64,000 nucleotides of DNA from Isotricha intestinalis (Eukaryota; Ciliophora; Litostomatea; Vestibuliferida; Isotrichidae), in contig JAJJLU010003470.1 in NCBI GenBank assembly GCA_023807065.1, positions 1 through 64,000 of the forward strand, written 5' to 3'. Under the pieces are notes generated by a model. The model was not told the DNA's origin and did not search any database. It saw nothing but the letters and a program-made list of their open reading frames with translations. The translations under genes were made by a program, and so were the position numbers. Positions 62,158 through 64,000 of this stretch are shown piece after piece. The first letter of the stretch is position 1; each line of letters opens with the position of its first letter.

Positions 62158-62275
62158 TTTTTTAAATTTTACAAATTAAAATAATTAAAAAAACAAAAAA
62201 ATAATTTTTTATAATCTTAAAATAGAACCAAATAAAAATTGATATATATTAAATCTAATTAAAATATAGGTTTAT

Positions 62276-63175
62276 TTATTTGGAAAAAGAAAAATAAGCC
62301 AAAAAAGTTTTTCCAAAAAATTTATTATCAACTCCAATATATTTAAATTCAGGATTTAAAATAGCATTTCTTTTTTTTCCAGAAATTTTTCCATTATCAT
62401 CAACAACCATTAATAAAGCAGAAATAAAAGGATCTTTAACTAAATCTTTAAAATAACAATCAATATTATTTTTTCTTTTAATTTCTTCAGCTTGTAATTT
62501 TAAAAAAGAAGAATCTTTCATTTGAGATTTTGTTTCAGGTAATTTTAAAACAATATTTTCATTAAATTCTAAAGGAGAAATTGGCTTTAAATTTTTTAAT
62601 ATATTTGAGGCTTCAGTAAAAGCAATTTCTCCTTTTGTTAAAGCAACTTTTACTTTTTTTTTAAATATTATTTTTTCTTTTTCTATTTCATTTCCTGTAT
62701 TTTTATCTTTAATTATTGTTTTTTCTATTTTTATATATTTTTTAGCATCTTCAATATTTTCTGCAAATGAATTTGGATTTGAACGAATATAATTTATTAA
62801 TTCTACTATTTTTAAATTATAATTTATTGGATTATAATTCTCATTATTTATCGAATTTTCTAAAACAGAATTATTTTTTATTTGACTTATCATTGAATTT
62901 TCTTTGGATGAATTTTTTATTTTTTTTAATTTATTTTCTAGATCTGAATCTGCTTTATTTATTTTTATATTTAGGTCATTTGGACTTATTAATTCATTTT
63001 GAGATTTTTTTAAATTAGAATAATTTGAATATAAATCTTCTTTTTCTTTATTTATATTTAAATTCATTTTTGGAGTATTTATTTGAGTTAAATCTTGTTT
63101 TATTGAATCTTTATTATTTAATAATTCATAATTTTTATCTTGTTCTAATTGAGTTTTATTACAATCACATCCCAT
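62276..63175 (-). CDS. CAP/SCP-domain protein with N-terminal acylation motif
   Basis: A 299-aa protein. It begins MGCDCNKTQLEQ, a textbook pattern for N-myristoylation at Gly2 with palmitoylation at Cys3/Cys5. Residues about 20-120 are disordered and Ser/Asn-rich. Residues about 125-299 look like a CAP (SCP/PR-1) domain: VELINYIRSNPNSFAENIED, FTEASNILKNLKPISPLEFN, and the end LNPEFKYIGVDNKFFGKTFL then AYFSFSK. There is no signal peptide, unlike secreted CAP proteins, so this appears to be an intracellular, membrane-anchored form. The gene is 46 bp from the divergent start of the next gene and lies upstream of the DHHC gene. Confidence 0.7.
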   Translation of the reverse strand: MGCDCNKTQLEQDKNYELLNNKDSIKQDLTQINTPKMNLNINKEKEDLYSNYSNLKKSQNELISPNDLNIKINKADSDLENKLKKIKNSSKENSMISQIKNNSVLENSINNENYNPINYNLKIVELINYIRSNPNSFAENIEDAKKYIKIEKTIIKDKNTGNEIEKEKIIFKKKVKVALTKGEIAFTEASNILKNLKPISPLEFNENIVLKLPETKSQMKDSSFLKLQAEEIKRKNNIDCYFKDLVKDPFISALLMVVDDNGKISGKKRNAILNPEFKYIGVDNKFFGKTFLAYFSFSK

Positions 63176-63221
63176 TTTCTATTGTTTAAATTTTAATTTT
63201 AATTTAATTTTTTATTTTTTA
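63176..63221. promoter_or_regulatory. 46-bp bidirectional promoter gap
   Basis: Only 46 bp of T/A-rich DNA separate the start codons of two divergent genes. Any core promoter must be very compact or extend into coding sequence. Confidence 0.5.
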
Positions 63222-63914
63222 ATGATAAGTAATGAATATAAAGTAATTGTTAATTTAACTATCGTTTATTCTTATTCTCATAATATTGGAAATTTTAATA
63301 TAGAAACTAATTTGATAAATGGGAAAAATATTAGTTTAAATGATTTAATAAATGAATTAATTAATAAAATAGATTTTCAAAGGAAAATAATAAGTTATTA
63401 TGATAAAGATTTAAAATTATTTATTTATTGTGGGAAATTTCCTTTAGAAAAAGAATTTTTATTTGAATACAAAAAAGATGAAATAGTTCAAATTAAATTA
63501 AGACAAATAACTAATAAAATATTTTCAATAAAATCAGAATTATTAGAAGATGAAAATGAAACAGATGATAATAATACTAATAATATATTTATTAGTTCAA
63601 AAAGTAAAAGAGCAAAAGAAAGAAAAATAGGAGAAATCATTAAAAAAGTTTATATGTGGAGAAAATTATATATAGGTTATATAAATGAAAACGGAAAATT
63701 AATTAAATTATCTTTAGAAGATTCTGCGGATAAAATTGGAATAAGTAAAAAAAGTTTAGATGATTATTTAATTCAATTAAGAATAGGAAAAATGTTTGGT
63801 TTTAATTTTAATGAACATAAAAATGATAAAGTAGGAATTTTAAGAGCTTTTGTAAAGAAAAAAAAACCATTAATGGAAAATTCAAAATATGATTCTTTTG
63901 ATAATCAATTTTAA
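63222..63914 (+). CDS. protein with conserved WRKLY / GISKKSLDDYL domain
   Basis: A 230-aa protein. The C-terminal region (about 130-215) is a well conserved-looking domain: AKERKIGEIIKKVYMWRKLY, KLSLEDSADKIGISKKSLDD, YLIQLRIGKMFGFNFNEHKN and DKVGILRAFVKK. I recall this pattern from many uncharacterised ciliate and other protist proteins, but it has no functional name that I know. The ADKIGISKKSLDDYL segment looks like a helix-turn-helix core. The N-terminal 110 residues look beta-rich and ubiquitin-like (YKVIVNLTIVYSYS; DEIVQIKLRQI). It has no signal or membrane segment. The frame ends in TAA 86 bp from the window end. Confidence 0.65.
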   Translation: MISNEYKVIVNLTIVYSYSHNIGNFNIETNLINGKNISLNDLINELINKIDFQRKIISYYDKDLKLFIYCGKFPLEKEFLFEYKKDEIVQIKLRQITNKIFSIKSELLEDENETDDNNTNNIFISSKSKRAKERKIGEIIKKVYMWRKLYIGYINENGKLIKLSLEDSADKIGISKKSLDDYLIQLRIGKMFGFNFNEHKNDKVGILRAFVKKKKPLMENSKYDSFDNQF

Positions 63915-64000
63915 AAAAATTATTAAATAAATAAGTTATTACGATTAATATAAATACTAACTATATTAAAATATTATAAATAATAACATAAAAAAGAAAA

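Noticed and set aside
1..64000. CRISPR arrays, insertion sequences, transposons, viral inserts
   Set aside because: No spaced direct repeats, transposase, reverse transcriptase, integrase or capsid-like proteins were seen. The repeats present are trinucleotide runs and short in-gene tandem units.

Overview
This window looks like nuclear DNA from a gene-dense, extremely AT-rich unicellular eukaryote. About 34 protein genes fill roughly 90% of the 64 kb. Gaps are usually 50-150 bp and both strands are used. TAA, TAG and TGA all end long reading frames here (for example TGA at 277-279 and 54808-54810, TAG at 20417-20419 and 29538-29540), so the code appears to be the standard one. Three GT-AG introns can be deduced directly, and they are only 25, 28 and 29 nt long; each repairs an otherwise broken gene. 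Tiny introns, dense packing, Asn/Lys-rich proteins and many ciliary or basal-body families suggest a ciliated protist. An AT-rich ciliate that kept the standard code is one guess, but other AT-rich flagellates or amoeboflagellates are not excluded. No rRNA, tRNA, CRISPR array or mobile element was found.

Layout. 1-11 kb: the 3' end of an ERK7/MAPK15-type kinase, a B-box/MORN fusion gene rejoined across a 25-nt intron, Notchless (NLE1/Rsa4), an MFS transporter, a hypothetical gene, a CaMKK-like kinase with DFS in place of DFG, and a DP-type cell-cycle transcription factor. 11-21 kb: a 1529-aa Sfi1-like centrin-binding protein, a PB1-coiled coil-ZZ (p62/NBR1-like) protein, a tandem C2HC zinc-finger protein and a tubulin tyrosine ligase-like glutamylase. 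20-37 kb: a run of coiled-coil and low-complexity proteins, interrupted by a YTH-domain m6A reader and including a SAM-domain protein and a coiled coil carrying four clusters of an 8-residue repeat. 37-45 kb: a giant USP9X/24/34-like deubiquitinase with two tiny introns near its 3' end. 45-56 kb: a zinc-finger coiled coil, GSK3, a protein with FxPKI motifs, several hypothetical coiled coils and a UBL plus B-box protein. 56-64 kb: a dual-kinase fusion (NAK-like plus TKL/Raf-like), palmitoyl-protein thioesterase, a DHHC palmitoyltransferase, a CAP-domain protein with an MGCxC acylation start, and a short protein with a conserved WRKLY/GISKKSLDDYL domain.

Themes. Many genes fit microtubule, centrosome or cilium biology (MAPK15, Sfi1, TTLL, large coiled coils, perhaps GSK3). 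A second theme is ubiquitin and selective degradation (USP, PB1-ZZ, UBL plus B-box). A third is a compact S-acylation neighbourhood at 60-63 kb, where the depalmitoylating enzyme, a palmitoylating enzyme and a likely acylated protein sit side by side. Names rest on motif recognition by eye; no database search was run.
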